Below are positions 19,536 to 30,574 of a stretch of 64,000 bases of DNA, piece after piece. Numbering within the stretch: position 1 is the stretch's first letter; the number at the start of each line of letters is the position of its first letter. The translations under genes and the position numbers were made by a program. The DNA comes from Polaribacter pectinis (lineage in GTDB: Bacteria > Bacteroidota > Bacteroidia > Flavobacteriales > Flavobacteriaceae): contig NZ_CP060695.1 of assembly GCF_014352875.1 (NCBI RefSeq), positions 465,501 to 529,500 on the forward strand, given 5' to 3'. The notes beneath the pieces are model-generated. The model was not told where the DNA came from. It did no database searches and saw only the letters and a program-made list of their open reading frames with translations.

Positions 19536-21050
19536 TTAATCTAAATCTCTAACCAAACGAATTCCTATTTTTTTGTCTTCATCATTTCCGCCAGTAAGAC
19601 TTAAATTAAACCTTTTATTTAAGACTCTATCTTCGTTATTTATATCAAATAATATTTTGTAGTCATCTCCAGAACTAAAGTATTTTTTTACTGTGTTGTA
19701 TGCACCACCAACGGCATTGGTTTTAGTGTATTCAGATAAATTACCCCAAATATCAAACAAGCCTAACTCGTTAGGTTCTTTTAAACCTACTTTTTGTCTT
19801 CTTTCGCTACTGTTTTTCTTAAACCAAGCATATTTTTCTATGTTATCTGCTTTTTCTTTATTTATACCTCTTTTTTCATCGGTAGTTTCTCTTCCTCCTG
19901 TAGCAAACCAAAACCATTCTGCTTTGGTTGGTAGTCTATATTTTTTACCAGTTAATTCGTTTAATTTTTTAATATAAGTATCAATATAACTTCTTTTAGT
20001 AAATGTTATAGGGCATTCTTTACAGGTAGAAACTCTTAATCTATCTGTTTCTATTATAGCCCAATAATCTAATTGTGTTAACTCGTATTTACTTACATAT
20101 AAATCTGGAATAGATTTTAAAACGGTGTTTCCTTCTGGGTCTATAGATTCAGAAACACTTAAAGAACCTTTTACCAAAACCATATTTTCTTCGATACTTT
20201 TTAAGGTTTCTTGTTGTAGTTTTAAAGATTCTGCATCTTTTTTGTTTTTGGCAATTACAGGTTTCAGTTTATCTAAAACTATTTTGTTATCTAACCCTTT
20301 AGAATTTAATTCGCTAAATTTTGTGTAAGCAGCTTCGTATTTTTTGTCCTTTATTAATGTCCAAGCTTCAGTAATTAAATCGTTATTTTCTATAAACGGA
20401 CGAATCTCCTTTTTGATTTCATAAACTTGTTTTAGTTTTTCTAAAGGAACCTCATTTTCGAAGTTTTTTAAATAGATATTACACAAATTATCAATTTTAA
20501 CATTTGACGCTAACCATGTATTTATAGATTCTTCATTGCCTTTTGTAACCAAGTCTGTAGCTTGTTTTATGCGCTCGAAATTCATAGTATCTGCAATTTT
20601 ATTTACATGCTTTACAAATATTTGGTTCTTTAGCATATCTTCATTAAACTTTAAGCCCTGTTTTTTATATTGCTCTCTTGTAAGTGCAATAATGACATTA
20701 AATTTAGCTTGAGTATCTCCATTTTTAGCTTTGTTTATTAGATTTACATTTTGTAAATCTGATTCGCTACCAAAAGAACCATCTAAATTTGTACCTACAG
20801 ATTGTTGTAAAATTTGATATAAAGAAACACGTTGGTGATTACGAGACATGACTTCTAAATACATAACTAAACCATTGGTTTCGCCACCAAGTAAAGATTT
20901 TACTTCTTCTAAATGTTTTATAGTTTTTGCATAGTTTTTAGCACGGTATGCTTCTTCTGCATAGCTATATTCTATTTTAGCTAGAGAGCTTTGGGCTGTA
21001 GAGGAAAATGTAAGTAATAAGAAAAAGCTAATTAGGGTAAATAATTTCAT
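19536..21050 (-). CDS. Secreted SUMF1/FGE-like domain protein
   Basis: This 504-residue exported protein has a signal peptide (MKLFTLISFFLLLTFSSTAQ) and an N-terminal helical part with TPR-like features (EAYRAKNYAKTIKHLEEVKS). The C-terminal ~220 residues resemble a formylglycine-generating-enzyme (SUMF1) fold: VSKYELTQLDYWAII, YRLPTKAEWFWFATGG, NELGLFDIWGNLSEY and a final KKIGIRLVRD. Many Bacteroidetes members of this fold bind rather than catalyse. The catalytic Cys pair of true FGEs is not evident. The 616-residue coiled-coil protein is encoded 33 bases upstream on the same strand, so the two probably work together in the envelope. Role unknown. Confidence 0.78.
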   Translation of the reverse strand: MKLFTLISFFLLLTFSSTAQSSLAKIEYSYAEEAYRAKNYAKTIKHLEEVKSLLGGETNGLVMYLEVMSRNHQRVSLYQILQQSVGTNLDGSFGSESDLQNVNLINKAKNGDTQAKFNVIIALTREQYKKQGLKFNEDMLKNQIFVKHVNKIADTMNFERIKQATDLVTKGNEESINTWLASNVKIDNLCNIYLKNFENEVPLEKLKQVYEIKKEIRPFIENNDLITEAWTLIKDKKYEAAYTKFSELNSKGLDNKIVLDKLKPVIAKNKKDAESLKLQQETLKSIEENMVLVKGSLSVSESIDPEGNTVLKSIPDLYVSKYELTQLDYWAIIETDRLRVSTCKECPITFTKRSYIDTYIKKLNELTGKKYRLPTKAEWFWFATGGRETTDEKRGINKEKADNIEKYAWFKKNSSERRQKVGLKEPNELGLFDIWGNLSEYTKTNAVGGAYNTVKKYFSSGDDYKILFDINNEDRVLNKRFNLSLTGGNDEDKKIGIRLVRDLD

Positions 21051-21083
21051 AAGAATACTTTAGTTTTTTGTTTAATTTGTTTT

Positions 21084-22934
21084 TTAAAATCCTTTTTTAA
21101 TTGTTTTCTTTTTGGTTGTAGAGTCTTTCTTTTTTTCAACTTTAATAGACTTACCCCAAAAATCTTTTTTCTTTGTAATCTTTTTCTTTTGCGCTTTTTC
21201 TTTTTTAGATAATAAAGAATCTTTCTTTGTTTCTAATGTTATAGATTTTCCCCAAAAGCCATTTTCCTTTAGGTTAGATTCTTTTTTAGTTGTATTGGAA
21301 ACATCTTTTTTTGGTATTGCTTTTTTAATCTCTTTTTTATCATCAGAAATTGATTTTCCCCAAAAATTATTGCTTCCTGTAGAGGTTGTGCTATTTTCTC
21401 TTTTTTCAACAATAAAATCTTTTGCTGCATTTACTAATTTTATCTTAACTCCATTTTCTGCTAAACCTTTAATAAGTTGTTCTAATTTTTTGCTAGCAAT
21501 ATTATAGTTGGTAAAAGCACCAAAAATTCTAACATCATAACTTCCGTATTTTGTCATTTTTTCTTTAAACGTATTTTCTGAAGGCCATGTGCCATCAGAA
21601 TATCTTGCAACTTCTACAATGTCTGTTATCTTTATTTCTGGTAAATCTTCTTTTAGTTTTTCTTCATTAGCAATCATAGCAAAAAAGAAAACAGAAGTAG
21701 AAGAATTATTAGTTAAGAAACTTGGGTACTTAAAACCAGGCATTCTTGTTAAGGTAAGTTTTCTGTTTTTTACCAGTTTAGCTATAAATTTACGTTTGGC
21801 AGCTTCTCTTTTTCTTTTTTCAGCTTCTATAGCAGCTAGTCTTGCTTCTTCGGCTCTTTTTCTTTCTGCATTTGCTAAAAGTCCGCCAATTATGTTTGTT
21901 GCAGCACCTACAATTGCTGTTTTATCTGTGTAACCTTGAGACGCCATTGCAATGGCATAAGAACCTTTCATAATTCCTGCAGCCAATAGATCTCCTTGAG
22001 CAGCTTGATCGAATTTTGCCATAGCATTTTTGCTATAACTTTCCATTTTTGCATGAAACCTTTTATTTGCTTCTATACGTTGTAATTGAGCTTTATATCT
22101 ACGGTTATTTTCTTCAATTTCTCTATTCTTTTTTTCTTGTTGTAAACGAGCTTGTTTTTGTTGATAGGTCTCTTTTCTATTATTACTGTTTGAGTTTTTA
22201 ATATTATTTGATTGATATTTTTGCTGATAAGTGTTTGAGTTGCTATTATTTTGATTTCTATTAGCGTTGTTGTTACTAGAATTTGAATTGCTACTAGAGT
22301 TTCTTGAAGAAGAATTAGAGTTATTGTTACCAAATGAAATTGATAATTTTTGTTTTTTCTGTTTATTAGTTACTTCTTCTATTTCTTTTTTTAAATTTTC
22401 GATTGCATCTTTGGCATATCTAATAGATTGATCTTTATAATCAAAACCAGCATTTCCATAACTTGGTTTCCTATCATTTAATCGCTTACTTTCTTCTAAA
22501 TATTTAAGTTGCTGTTCTTTATTTTGTAACGAAATTTTAAGAAATCTTAAAGCGTTTTGTCTGTCGCTCTCAAAGTTAGAATTATCATCTTCATAAAGTT
22601 TTCCTTTGTAATCTTGAGCATCTTTATAGCTACTATCGTACTTGCTTCTATAGCTACTTGCTTGTTTATTTACTTGTTCTATTTTATCATTTAGATCGTC
22701 TATTTGTTTTTTGAAATTCGCCATCATTTGCTCTCTTTTACATTGACAGCGTACATAAGGGGTTTGCTTTTTCATTTCGCACCAAGTTGTATACTTGCCA
22801 TCTGCAGCAGCATAGTTTTCATTTTTTTCTCGAAGACTACTACAGTTAGGGTAATTAGGCTCTTGTAGTTGTTGAGAAAAACCTTCAATGGGAATAAAAA
22901 AATATACGATAAAAAGTAATAAAATCTGTTTCAT
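21084..22934 (-). CDS. Secreted coiled-coil protein with C-terminal FWGKSI repeats
   Basis: I do not recognise this 616-residue protein. It has a signal peptide (IPIEGFSQ end) and a Cys-containing head (SSLREKNENYAAADGKYTTWCE...). A long charged coiled coil spans ~60-190 and a Ser/Asn-rich low-complexity linker ~200-260, then comes a second coiled coil with an Ala/Arg/Glu-rich segment. Near residues 460-510 a compact part (SYDVRIFGAFTNYNIASKKL) looks faintly SPOR-like. The Lys-rich tail carries three FWGKSI motifs spaced 32-36 residues apart. It precedes the SUMF1-like gene by 33 bases. A cell-envelope or peptidoglycan role is conceivable but unproven. Confidence 0.7.
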   Translation of the reverse strand: MKQILLLFIVYFFIPIEGFSQQLQEPNYPNCSSLREKNENYAAADGKYTTWCEMKKQTPYVRCQCKREQMMANFKKQIDDLNDKIEQVNKQASSYRSKYDSSYKDAQDYKGKLYEDDNSNFESDRQNALRFLKISLQNKEQQLKYLEESKRLNDRKPSYGNAGFDYKDQSIRYAKDAIENLKKEIEEVTNKQKKQKLSISFGNNNSNSSSRNSSSNSNSSNNNANRNQNNSNSNTYQQKYQSNNIKNSNSNNRKETYQQKQARLQQEKKNREIEENNRRYKAQLQRIEANKRFHAKMESYSKNAMAKFDQAAQGDLLAAGIMKGSYAIAMASQGYTDKTAIVGAATNIIGGLLANAERKRAEEARLAAIEAEKRKREAAKRKFIAKLVKNRKLTLTRMPGFKYPSFLTNNSSTSVFFFAMIANEEKLKEDLPEIKITDIVEVARYSDGTWPSENTFKEKMTKYGSYDVRIFGAFTNYNIASKKLEQLIKGLAENGVKIKLVNAAKDFIVEKRENSTTSTGSNNFWGKSISDDKKEIKKAIPKKDVSNTTKKESNLKENGFWGKSITLETKKDSLLSKKEKAQKKKITKKKDFWGKSIKVEKKKDSTTKKKTIKKGF

Positions 22935-23050
22935 CTTAAATAAAATAGAATCAAATATAATGAATAAATTCCTCTAATAGAAAAGACAATTACTTTGAAG
23001 GTGATATTATAGAGGTATTAAATAATTTCAATCTATTATTTAATAAAAAA

Positions 23051-23078
23051 AAATCCCAAACGTTAGTTTGGGATTTTA
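23051..23078 (-). terminator. Terminator after clpC
   Basis: AAATCCCAAAC (23051-23061) and GTTTGGGATTT (23066-23076) form a perfect 11-base stem with a GTTA loop. It follows the clpC stop on the minus strand with an A/T-rich tail on both sides. Confidence 0.85.
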
Positions 23079-23081
23079 TAT

Positions 23082-25640
23082 TTAAGACTCAGTTTCTGTT
23101 CTTGTTTCAGGCTTTTTTTCTCCTTTTTCAATTTTGATGGTGAGCTCATTTTTCTCATCATCTAAATCCATGGAGATGGTATCACCTTCAGAAAGTTTAG
23201 AATTTACTATTTCTTCCGCTAAAGCATCTTCTATATATTTTTGAATAGCTCTTTTAAGTGGTCTTGCACCATATTTCTTGTCAAAACCTTTATCAGCGAT
23301 ATAGTCTTTTGCTTTTTCACTTAATTCTAATGTGTAACCTAAATCAGAAATTCTGTTTAATAATTTATCTAATTCAATATCTATAATAGAATGTATGTCT
23401 TCTCTTTCTAACGCATTAAATACAATTACATCATCAATTCTATTTAAAAATTCAGGAGCAAAAGATTTCTTTAAAGCACCTTCAATAACAGATTTTGCAT
23501 GTTCGTCTGCTTGTGCTGCTTTAGTAGCAGTTCCAAAACCAACTCCACCACCAAAATCTTTTAATTGACGTGCACCAATATTAGAAGTCATTATAATAAT
23601 GGTATTTCTAAAATCAATTTTTCTACCTAAACTGTCTGTAATATGTCCGTCATCTAAAATCTGTAACAACATATTAAATACATCTGGATGTGCTTTTTCA
23701 ATCTCATCTAATAATATAACTGAATATGGTTTTCTTCTCACTTTTTCAGTTAATTGGCCACCTTCTTCATAACCAACATAACCTGGAGGTGCTCCAATTA
23801 AACGAGAAATAGCAAATTTTTCCATGTATTCACTCATATCAATTCTAATTAAAGAATCGTCTGAATCGAATAATTCACGAGCTAAAACTTTAGCTAATTG
23901 AGTTTTACCAACACCTGTTTGCCCCAAGAAAATAAAAGAACCAATTGGCTTATTTGGGTCTTTTAACCCAACTCTATTTCTTTGAATAGCTTTAACAACT
24001 TTGGTAACAGCTACATCTTGACCAATAACCTTACCTTTAATTAGGTCTGGTAATTCGTGTAATCTGTGGCTTTCTGCTTCTGCAACTCTATTAACAGGAA
24101 TACCTGTCATCATAGAAACCACTTCAGCAACGTTATCTTCTGTTACAATTTCACGATTCAATTTAGAGTCATCTTCCCATTGTTTTTGAGCAGAATCTAA
24201 AGCAGCTTCCATATTTTTTTCGTCATCACGCAATTTGGCAGCTTCCTCGTATTTTTGTCCGTTTACAGCTTTCGTTTTTTGATCACGAATTATTTCTAAT
24301 TGCGATTCTAGTTCTAAAACTTGTTTAGGAACTACAATATTTGTGATATGAATTCTAGAACCTGCTTCATCTAAAGCATCAATTGCTTTGTCTGGCAAGT
24401 ATCTGTCTGTCATGTATCTATTGGTTAATTTTACACAAGCTTCTAAAGCATCGTCTGTATAATTTACATGATGATGTTCTTCATATTTACCTTTAATATT
24501 TTGTAAAATTTGAATCGTTTCTTCAACAGAAGTTGGGTCTACAATTACCTTTTGAAAACGACGTTCTAATGCGCCATCTTTCTCGATATTTGTTCTAAAT
24601 TCATCCAAAGTTGTTGCACCAATACATTGTATTTCTCCTCTTGCCAATGCAGGTTTTAACATGTTAGAAGCATCTAATGAACCAGTTGCTCCACCAGCAC
24701 CAACTATAGTATGAATTTCATCAATAAAAAGAATAATGTCATCGTTCTTTTCCAATTCATTCATTAAGGCTTTCATACGCTCCTCAAACTGACCACGATA
24801 TTTTGTACCTGCAACCAGGCTTGCTAAATCTAGAGAAACTAATCTTTTGTCAAACAGGATTCTAGAAACTTTACGTTCCACAATTCTTAAAGCTAAACCT
24901 TCAGCAATGGCAGATTTACCAACACCAGGTTCTCCAATTAACATCGGGTTGTTTTTCTTACGTCTACTTAAAATTTGAGAAACACGCTCTATTTCTTTTT
25001 GTCTACCAACAACAGGGTCTAACTTACCTAATTCAGCAAGGTGTGTTAAATCGCGCCCAAAATTATCTAAAACAGGTGTTTTAGATTTTTTAACAGATTT
25101 TCCTTTTTGAGGTTGCTCAAAAGGGTTTGACTTTTCTGATGCAAATTCATCATCAGAAGGAGTTTCTGCAATTGGGTTTGTTGGTAAGTCTAGATCATCT
25201 ACATGTAATTGTTTATATAAAGCTTTTGCTTCATCGTAATTTACATGGTATTTATGAATTAATTTAGTTGTTGGGTCGTTTTCATTTCTTAAAACGCACA
25301 ACAATAAATGAGCAGTGTCTATAGATTCACTTTGATATAATTTAGCTTCTAAAAATGTAGTTTTTAGAGCCTTTTCTGCTTGTCTAGTTAGGTGTAAACT
25401 CTTCTTTTCTGAGGCTTCATTAAAGGTTGGGTTTGCAGGATTAAGTTGTTCTAGTTTTTTGCGTAACAATACTAAATCGACATCAAACGCTGTTAATATC
25501 TCTATTGCTTTTCCTTCTCCTTTTCTAATTAAACCTAATAGAAGATGCTCTGTTCCAATAAATTCATGCCCTAAACGTAGTGCTTCTTCTTTACTGAAAG
25601 TAATTACATCTCTAACTTTTGGTGAAAAATTATCGTCCAT
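23082..25640 (-). CDS. clpC: ATP-dependent Clp protease ATP-binding subunit ClpC
   Basis: This 852-residue class I Hsp100 unfoldase feeds proteins to ClpP and resolves aggregates. The order is: double Clp N-domain (1-~150; [20 protein letters not shown]), linker, first AAA+ module (Walker [10 protein letters not shown]; Walker [11 protein letters not shown]), UVR-containing middle domain ([20 protein letters not shown]), second AAA+ module ([24 protein letters not shown]) and the C-terminal D2-small domain. The UVR motif separates ClpC from ClpB and ClpA. Length is normal. It is monocistronic and divergent from gyrA across a 273-base gap in which I see no gene. Confidence 0.95.
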   Translation of the reverse strand: MDDNFSPKVRDVITFSKEEALRLGHEFIGTEHLLLGLIRKGEGKAIEILTAFDVDLVLLRKKLEQLNPANPTFNEASEKKSLHLTRQAEKALKTTFLEAKLYQSESIDTAHLLLCVLRNENDPTTKLIHKYHVNYDEAKALYKQLHVDDLDLPTNPIAETPSDDEFASEKSNPFEQPQKGKSVKKSKTPVLDNFGRDLTHLAELGKLDPVVGRQKEIERVSQILSRRKKNNPMLIGEPGVGKSAIAEGLALRIVERKVSRILFDKRLVSLDLASLVAGTKYRGQFEERMKALMNELEKNDDIILFIDEIHTIVGAGGATGSLDASNMLKPALARGEIQCIGATTLDEFRTNIEKDGALERRFQKVIVDPTSVEETIQILQNIKGKYEEHHHVNYTDDALEACVKLTNRYMTDRYLPDKAIDALDEAGSRIHITNIVVPKQVLELESQLEIIRDQKTKAVNGQKYEEAAKLRDDEKNMEAALDSAQKQWEDDSKLNREIVTEDNVAEVVSMMTGIPVNRVAEAESHRLHELPDLIKGKVIGQDVAVTKVVKAIQRNRVGLKDPNKPIGSFIFLGQTGVGKTQLAKVLARELFDSDDSLIRIDMSEYMEKFAISRLIGAPPGYVGYEEGGQLTEKVRRKPYSVILLDEIEKAHPDVFNMLLQILDDGHITDSLGRKIDFRNTIIIMTSNIGARQLKDFGGGVGFGTATKAAQADEHAKSVIEGALKKSFAPEFLNRIDDVIVFNALEREDIHSIIDIELDKLLNRISDLGYTLELSEKAKDYIADKGFDKKYGARPLKRAIQKYIEDALAEEIVNSKLSEGDTISMDLDDEKNELTIKIEKGEKKPETRTETES

Positions 25641-25913
25641 ATTTCTTTCTATCTATAATTGATGTGTTGTAAATTTAGTCCTTTTTTTTGTAGATAATTA
25701 CAAAAAAGATGCCAAGACATAAAAACTGTCAGTTTGACTTCCATTACAAGGTAGAAAACTCTTATAAATCAAGCAAATAAAAAAGTGTTAAAAATTATCA
25801 AAAAATGTTGATAACTCTGCTCAATTCTGAATACGAAAACCTTTGTAAAAACTATAAGAAATAGTATCTTGCCTTGTTTTAAAAAAATGATTAAATTTTA
25901 ATAGAAAATATAT

Positions 25914-28445
25914 ATGGCAGACGGAGAAAAGTTAATTCCTATTAATATTGAAGAGCAGATGAAATCTGCTTACATTGATTACTCAATGTCAGTAATTGTT
26001 TCAAGAGCGTTACCAGACGTAAGAGATGGTTTAAAACCAGTACACAGAAGGGTTTTGTTTGGAATGCACGAATTGGGAATTAAAGCAACTGGATCTTATA
26101 AAAAGTCAGCAAGAATTGTTGGGGAAGTTTTAGGAAAGTATCACCCACATGGAGATACTTCCGTTTACGATTCAATGGTGCGTATGGCGCAAAATTGGAG
26201 TGTTCGTTATATGATGGTAGATGGTCAAGGGAACTTTGGTTCCGTAGATGGAGATTCCCCTGCAGCAATGCGTTATACAGAGGTTAGAATGCAGAAAATA
26301 TCAGAAGATATGTTAGCTGATATTGAAAAAGATACTGTAGATCATCGTTTAAATTTTGATGATACTTTACAAGAACCAACTGTATTACCAACTCGTATTC
26401 CTAATCTATTAGTAAATGGAGCTTCTGGTATTGCAGTAGGTATGGCAACAAATATGGCGCCTCATAACTTAACAGAAGTTATCAATGGAACCATTGCATA
26501 TATCGAAAACAATGATATTGAAATAGACGAGTTAATGCAACACGTAACAGCACCAGATTTTCCAACAGGTGGAATTATTTATGGTTATGATGGTGTAAGA
26601 GATGCTTTTCATACTGGTCGTGGACGTATTGTAATGCGTGCTAAAGCAATTATTGAAGAGGTAAAGGGACGTGAGTGTATTATTGTTACGGAAATTCCTT
26701 ACCAAGTCAATAAAGCAGACATGATTAAGAAAACTGCTGATCTTGTAAACGAAAAGAAATTAGAAGGAATTGCGAATATTCGTGATGAATCTGATAGAAA
26801 CGGTATGCGTATCGTATATATATTAAAACGTGATGCAATTCCAAATATCGTTTTAAATAAACTATTCAAATACACACAATTACAAACTTCTTTTAGTGTG
26901 AATAATATTGCATTGGTTAAAGGTAGACCAGAGCAATTAAATTTAAAACAATTAATACATTATTTTGTTGAACACAGACATGAAGTTATTGTTCGTAGAA
27001 CAGAATTTTTATTAAAGAAAGCAGAAGCAAGAGCACATATTTTAGAAGGTTTAATTATTGCTTCTGATAATATAGATGAAGTAATAAAAATTATTAGAGC
27101 TTCTTCTAATGCAGATGAAGCAAGAGAAAGCTTAATTGAGCGTTTCGAACTGACAGAAATTCAAGCGAAGGCAATTGTAGAAATGCGTTTGCGTCAGTTA
27201 ACAGGTTTAGAGCAAGATAAATTACGTGCAGAGTATGACGAAATTATGTTAACGATTGCAGACTTAAAAGATATCTTATCTAACGAGCCAAGACGTTACG
27301 AAATTATAAAAGAAGAATTACTACATATCAAAGAAAAGTATGGAGACGAGCGTAGATCTGTTATAGAATATGCTGGAGGAGACATGCGTATTGAAGATAT
27401 GATTCCTGATACCAAAGTTGTAGTTACAATTTCGAATGCAGGATATTTAAAACGTACAAATCTAGATGAATATAAGGTTCAGAATAGAGGAGGAAGAGGT
27501 CAAAAAGGAGCAACAACTAGAAATGAAGATTTCCTAGAACACTTATTTGTAGGAACCAATCATCAATATATGATGTTCTTTACACAAAAAGGAAAAGTAT
27601 TCTGGATGCGCGTTTACGAGATTCCTGAAGGTGGGAAGAATACCAAAGGTAGAGCAATGCAAAACCTTATCAATATTGAACAAGACGATTCTGTAAAAGC
27701 ATTTTTGGTAACACAAGATTTAAAAGACGAAGAATACATCAATAGCCATTATGTGATTATGGCAACAAAGAAAGGTCAAGTTAAAAAGACTTCTTTAGAG
27801 CAATATTCTCGCCCAAGAACAAATGGTATTAATGCAATTACCATTAAAGAAGGTGATGAATTATTAGAAGCAAAATTAACAACCGGAGATAGCCAAGTAA
27901 TGTTGGCATTAAAATCTGGTAAGTCTATTCGTTTCGAAGAGGCGAAAACAAGACCAATGGGAAGAACAGCTTCTGGTGTTAGAGGAATTACTTTACAGCA
28001 TGACAAAGATGAGGTAATTGGAATGGTAGCTGTAAACGACATGGAAAGTAATATTTTAGTTGTTTCTGAAAAAGGTTATGGTAAACGTTCTAAATTAGAA
28101 GATTATAGAGTTACCAATAGAGGTGGTAAGGGTGTAAAAACTTTAAACATTTCTGAAAAAACAGGAGAATTAGTAGCAATTAAGAATGTTGATGATTCTA
28201 ATGATTTAATGATTATTAACAAATCAGGTTTAACAATTAGAATGGCTGTTGAAGATTTACGTGTAATGGGACGTGCAACACAAGGTGTTCGTTTAATTAA
28301 CATTAAAGAAGACGATAGTATTGCAGCTGTTGCTAAAGTGATGCATGAAGAAGAGGAAATTGAAGAGGATTCTATAGCTAATTCTGAAGCTGAAACAGAA
28401 AATGGCACGAATATTGAAAATGATTCAAACGAAAATCAAGAATAA
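25914..28445 (+). CDS. gyrA: DNA gyrase subunit A
   Basis: This 843-residue topoisomerase subunit, with GyrB, introduces negative supercoils. The N-terminal breakage-reunion domain begins [20 protein letters not shown]. The active-site tyrosine is Tyr121 in AMRYTEVRM. The quinolone-determining stretch is [17 protein letters not shown], with Thr82 at the E. coli Ser83 position and Asp86 at the Asp87 position. The C-terminal beta-pinwheel holds the GyrA box [10 protein letters not shown], which favours gyrase over ParC. An acidic Glu/Asn tail ends the protein. The TPR gene follows 23 bases later and may be co-transcribed. Confidence 0.97.
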   Translation: MADGEKLIPINIEEQMKSAYIDYSMSVIVSRALPDVRDGLKPVHRRVLFGMHELGIKATGSYKKSARIVGEVLGKYHPHGDTSVYDSMVRMAQNWSVRYMMVDGQGNFGSVDGDSPAAMRYTEVRMQKISEDMLADIEKDTVDHRLNFDDTLQEPTVLPTRIPNLLVNGASGIAVGMATNMAPHNLTEVINGTIAYIENNDIEIDELMQHVTAPDFPTGGIIYGYDGVRDAFHTGRGRIVMRAKAIIEEVKGRECIIVTEIPYQVNKADMIKKTADLVNEKKLEGIANIRDESDRNGMRIVYILKRDAIPNIVLNKLFKYTQLQTSFSVNNIALVKGRPEQLNLKQLIHYFVEHRHEVIVRRTEFLLKKAEARAHILEGLIIASDNIDEVIKIIRASSNADEARESLIERFELTEIQAKAIVEMRLRQLTGLEQDKLRAEYDEIMLTIADLKDILSNEPRRYEIIKEELLHIKEKYGDERRSVIEYAGGDMRIEDMIPDTKVVVTISNAGYLKRTNLDEYKVQNRGGRGQKGATTRNEDFLEHLFVGTNHQYMMFFTQKGKVFWMRVYEIPEGGKNTKGRAMQNLINIEQDDSVKAFLVTQDLKDEEYINSHYVIMATKKGQVKKTSLEQYSRPRTNGINAITIKEGDELLEAKLTTGDSQVMLALKSGKSIRFEEAKTRPMGRTASGVRGITLQHDKDEVIGMVAVNDMESNILVVSEKGYGKRSKLEDYRVTNRGGKGVKTLNISEKTGELVAIKNVDDSNDLMIINKSGLTIRMAVEDLRVMGRATQGVRLINIKEDDSIAAVAKVMHEEEEIEEDSIANSEAETENGTNIENDSNENQE

Positions 28446-28468
28446 CAATAAATTAAATACTCATTAAA

Positions 28469-29719
28469 ATGAAAAAACAAATATTAGCAATAGCTTTAGG
28501 ACTGATGACCATTGGAGCTTTTGCACAAAAGAACGAATTAAAAACAGCTGAAAAAGCAATTAAGAAAAATCAATTTGCAGCTGCACTTTCTGCAATTACA
28601 CCTTTAGAATCTACTTTAGGAGCTATGGATGCTAAATATAAAGCAAAGTACTTTTTTTTAAAAGGACAAGCTTTAGCAGGTAAAAATGATTATGAAGCTG
28701 CGGCAGATGCGTTTAATAAACTGTTAGCTTATGAAAATGAAATTGGTAAGCAAAAGTATACTAAAGAAGCAAAACCAATGTTAGATGGTATTGTGCAAAA
28801 AGTATCAGAAAAAGCAGTTAAGTTGTATAATGATGATAAAAACTTTGCGGAAGCAGCAAAAAGTTTTTATTTAACTTATAAGTTAAGTCCTACAGATACA
28901 ATATTTTTATACAATGCAGCAATAAGTGCTTCTCAAGCAAAAGATTTCGATGCGTCTTTAAAGTATTATAAAGAGGTTAAGGAAGTTGGTTATACAGGTA
29001 TTTCTACTCAATATTTTGCAATAAATAAGGAGACTGGAGTAGAAGAGAATTTAGGAACTAAAGCTAATAGAGATGCTATGGTTAAGTTTGGGAAATATAA
29101 TAGTCCTTCTCAAAAGACTTCTGAATCTAAACAACCAGATATTATTAAGAATATTGGTTATATATATGTAAACCAAGGAAAGCCTGAGTTAGCAATTGAA
29201 GCTTTGCAAGAAGCTAGAAAAGCAAATCCTACTGATATAAATTTGATTTTAAATGAAGCTCAAATGTACATTAAATTAGAAAAAATGGACAAGTTCGGTG
29301 AGTTAATGGAAGAAGCTGTAAAGTTAGATCCAACTAATCCTAGTTTATTTTTTAATTTAGGTGTAATAAATCAAAATCAAGGTAATGTAGATGAAGCAGA
29401 AGGTTACTATATGAAAGCAATTGAATTAAAACCAGATTATGCAGATGCGTATTTAAACTTATCAATTGCTATTTTAGCAGGTGATAAAGATATCGTTGAT
29501 GAGATGAACAAAAATCTTAATAATGGTAAGAAATATAATGAGCTTGAAATTAAGCAAAGAGCTATCTATAAAAAAGCATTACCATATTTAGAAAAAGCAG
29601 ATAGTTTAAAAAGAAGCGAAGATACAGTTAGAACACTGTTAAATATTTATGATAATCTTGAAATGGAGGCAGAAGGAGATAAGTTAAGACCTATCTATAA
29701 AGAAATGAGAGGTCAATAA
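28469..29719 (+). CDS. Secreted TPR-repeat protein
   Basis: This 416-residue protein has a signal peptide (MKKQILAIALGLMTIGAFAQ) and is otherwise built from tetratricopeptide helices. Repeats are visible around residues 25-60 (AAALSAITPLES), 60-90 (NDYEAAADAFNKLLAYE), 110-165, 225-260 (QGKPELAIEALQEARKANP) and 295-335 (QGNVDEAEGYYMKAIELKPD). TPR proteins of this type act as scaffolds; no enzymatic domain is seen. It follows gyrA by 23 bases, an association I believe is common in Flavobacteriia, and is closed by a strong terminator. Confidence 0.85.
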   Translation: MKKQILAIALGLMTIGAFAQKNELKTAEKAIKKNQFAAALSAITPLESTLGAMDAKYKAKYFFLKGQALAGKNDYEAAADAFNKLLAYENEIGKQKYTKEAKPMLDGIVQKVSEKAVKLYNDDKNFAEAAKSFYLTYKLSPTDTIFLYNAAISASQAKDFDASLKYYKEVKEVGYTGISTQYFAINKETGVEENLGTKANRDAMVKFGKYNSPSQKTSESKQPDIIKNIGYIYVNQGKPELAIEALQEARKANPTDINLILNEAQMYIKLEKMDKFGELMEEAVKLDPTNPSLFFNLGVINQNQGNVDEAEGYYMKAIELKPDYADAYLNLSIAILAGDKDIVDEMNKNLNNGKKYNELEIKQRAIYKKALPYLEKADSLKRSEDTVRTLLNIYDNLEMEAEGDKLRPIYKEMRGQ

Positions 29720-29740
29720 AAACGTAAACTTACAAAACAA

Positions 29741-29775
29741 AAAAAAACCGAAACTTTAAAGTTTCGGTTTTTTTT
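29741..29775. terminator. Bidirectional terminator between TPR gene and NlpC/P60 gene
   Basis: AAAAACCGAAAC (29743-29754) and GTTTCGGTTTTT (29761-29772) flank a TTTAAA loop, with A-run and T-run tails. It serves both converging genes. Confidence 0.88.
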
Positions 29776-30550
29776 ATATTATCTTTTTTATAACCCTTAA
29801 TTTATGAGTATGTTTTTGTAAATCTGAATTAAAAATACCACTATGATCTAGAGTGTCTACTCGAACTTTACCATGAACATGAATAATATTGTAATCATTT
29901 AAAATAATACCAACATGTGTTATTATTCCTTCATCATCATCAAAAAAAGCTAAATCTCCAGGTTCACTTTCTTCAATAAAACTTAAAACTTCACCTTGTG
30001 TAGCTTGTTGTTTAGCATCTCTGTATAATGGATATCCACACATTTTATAAACCATTTGTGTAAATCCAGAACAATCAATACCAAAAGGAGTTTTTCCTCC
30101 CCATAAAAAAGGAGAGTTTAAATAAGTAAAAGCTATATTTAGAATTTCGTTTTTATCTTTTTTTTCTGATAAAACACTTCCTTCGTAGAGATAATAAGTA
30201 GAATTTATCTGAAGTTTATTTACGTTGTAAAAAGGTAAGTTAGATCCTAAAGGAATGGTCGTTAACTCATTTTTTGTATTTGTAATAAAATCTATGATTT
30301 CACCAGAATAAAACACAGCATTATTATTTAAATTATAGTAGGTCTCTTCTGGTATTTCAACATATTGCTTGTTGTCAATAAAGCCTTCATAATCATCAAA
30401 GGCTAATTTTATTTTACTCCAATTTTTTTGTTTATCAATTATTGTAAAATGTTCGCCAAAAAGCAACTGACTAATCATTTCAGATTTATCAGAATCTTCA
30501 GCTCTTAAAGGAACTATACTTAAATTACAAATACCGTAGAAAACGTTCAA
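29774..30550 (-). CDS. NlpC/P60 (C40) family peptidase with SH3 domains
   Basis: This 258-residue cell-wall hydrolase probably cuts D-Glu-meso-DAP bonds in murein peptides. The N-terminal half (YGICNLSIVPLRAEDSDKSE, then LLFGEHFTII and WSKIKLAFDDYEGFID) is a pair of bacterial SH3-like domains. The C-terminal catalytic domain has the Cys nucleophile in FGIDCSGFTQMVYK, His in THVGIIL and a third polar residue in NIIHVHGKV. No clear signal peptide is seen; related Bacteroidetes enzymes may act on imported peptides in the cytoplasm (dipeptidyl-peptidase VI type). Family assignment is sure; location is not. Confidence 0.88.
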   Translation of the reverse strand: MNVFYGICNLSIVPLRAEDSDKSEMISQLLFGEHFTIIDKQKNWSKIKLAFDDYEGFIDNKQYVEIPEETYYNLNNNAVFYSGEIIDFITNTKNELTTIPLGSNLPFYNVNKLQINSTYYLYEGSVLSEKKDKNEILNIAFTYLNSPFLWGGKTPFGIDCSGFTQMVYKMCGYPLYRDAKQQATQGEVLSFIEESEPGDLAFFDDDEGIITHVGIILNDYNIIHVHGKVRVDTLDHSGIFNSDLQKHTHKLRVIKKII

Positions 30551-30574
30551 AATTTAAAATTCTAAATTTAAGAT

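Noticed and set aside
21112..21933. Plus-strand frames rich in Phe/Ser/Leu opposite the FWGKSI protein
   Set aside because: They arise from the complement of Lys-rich coding sequence and show no signal or domain.
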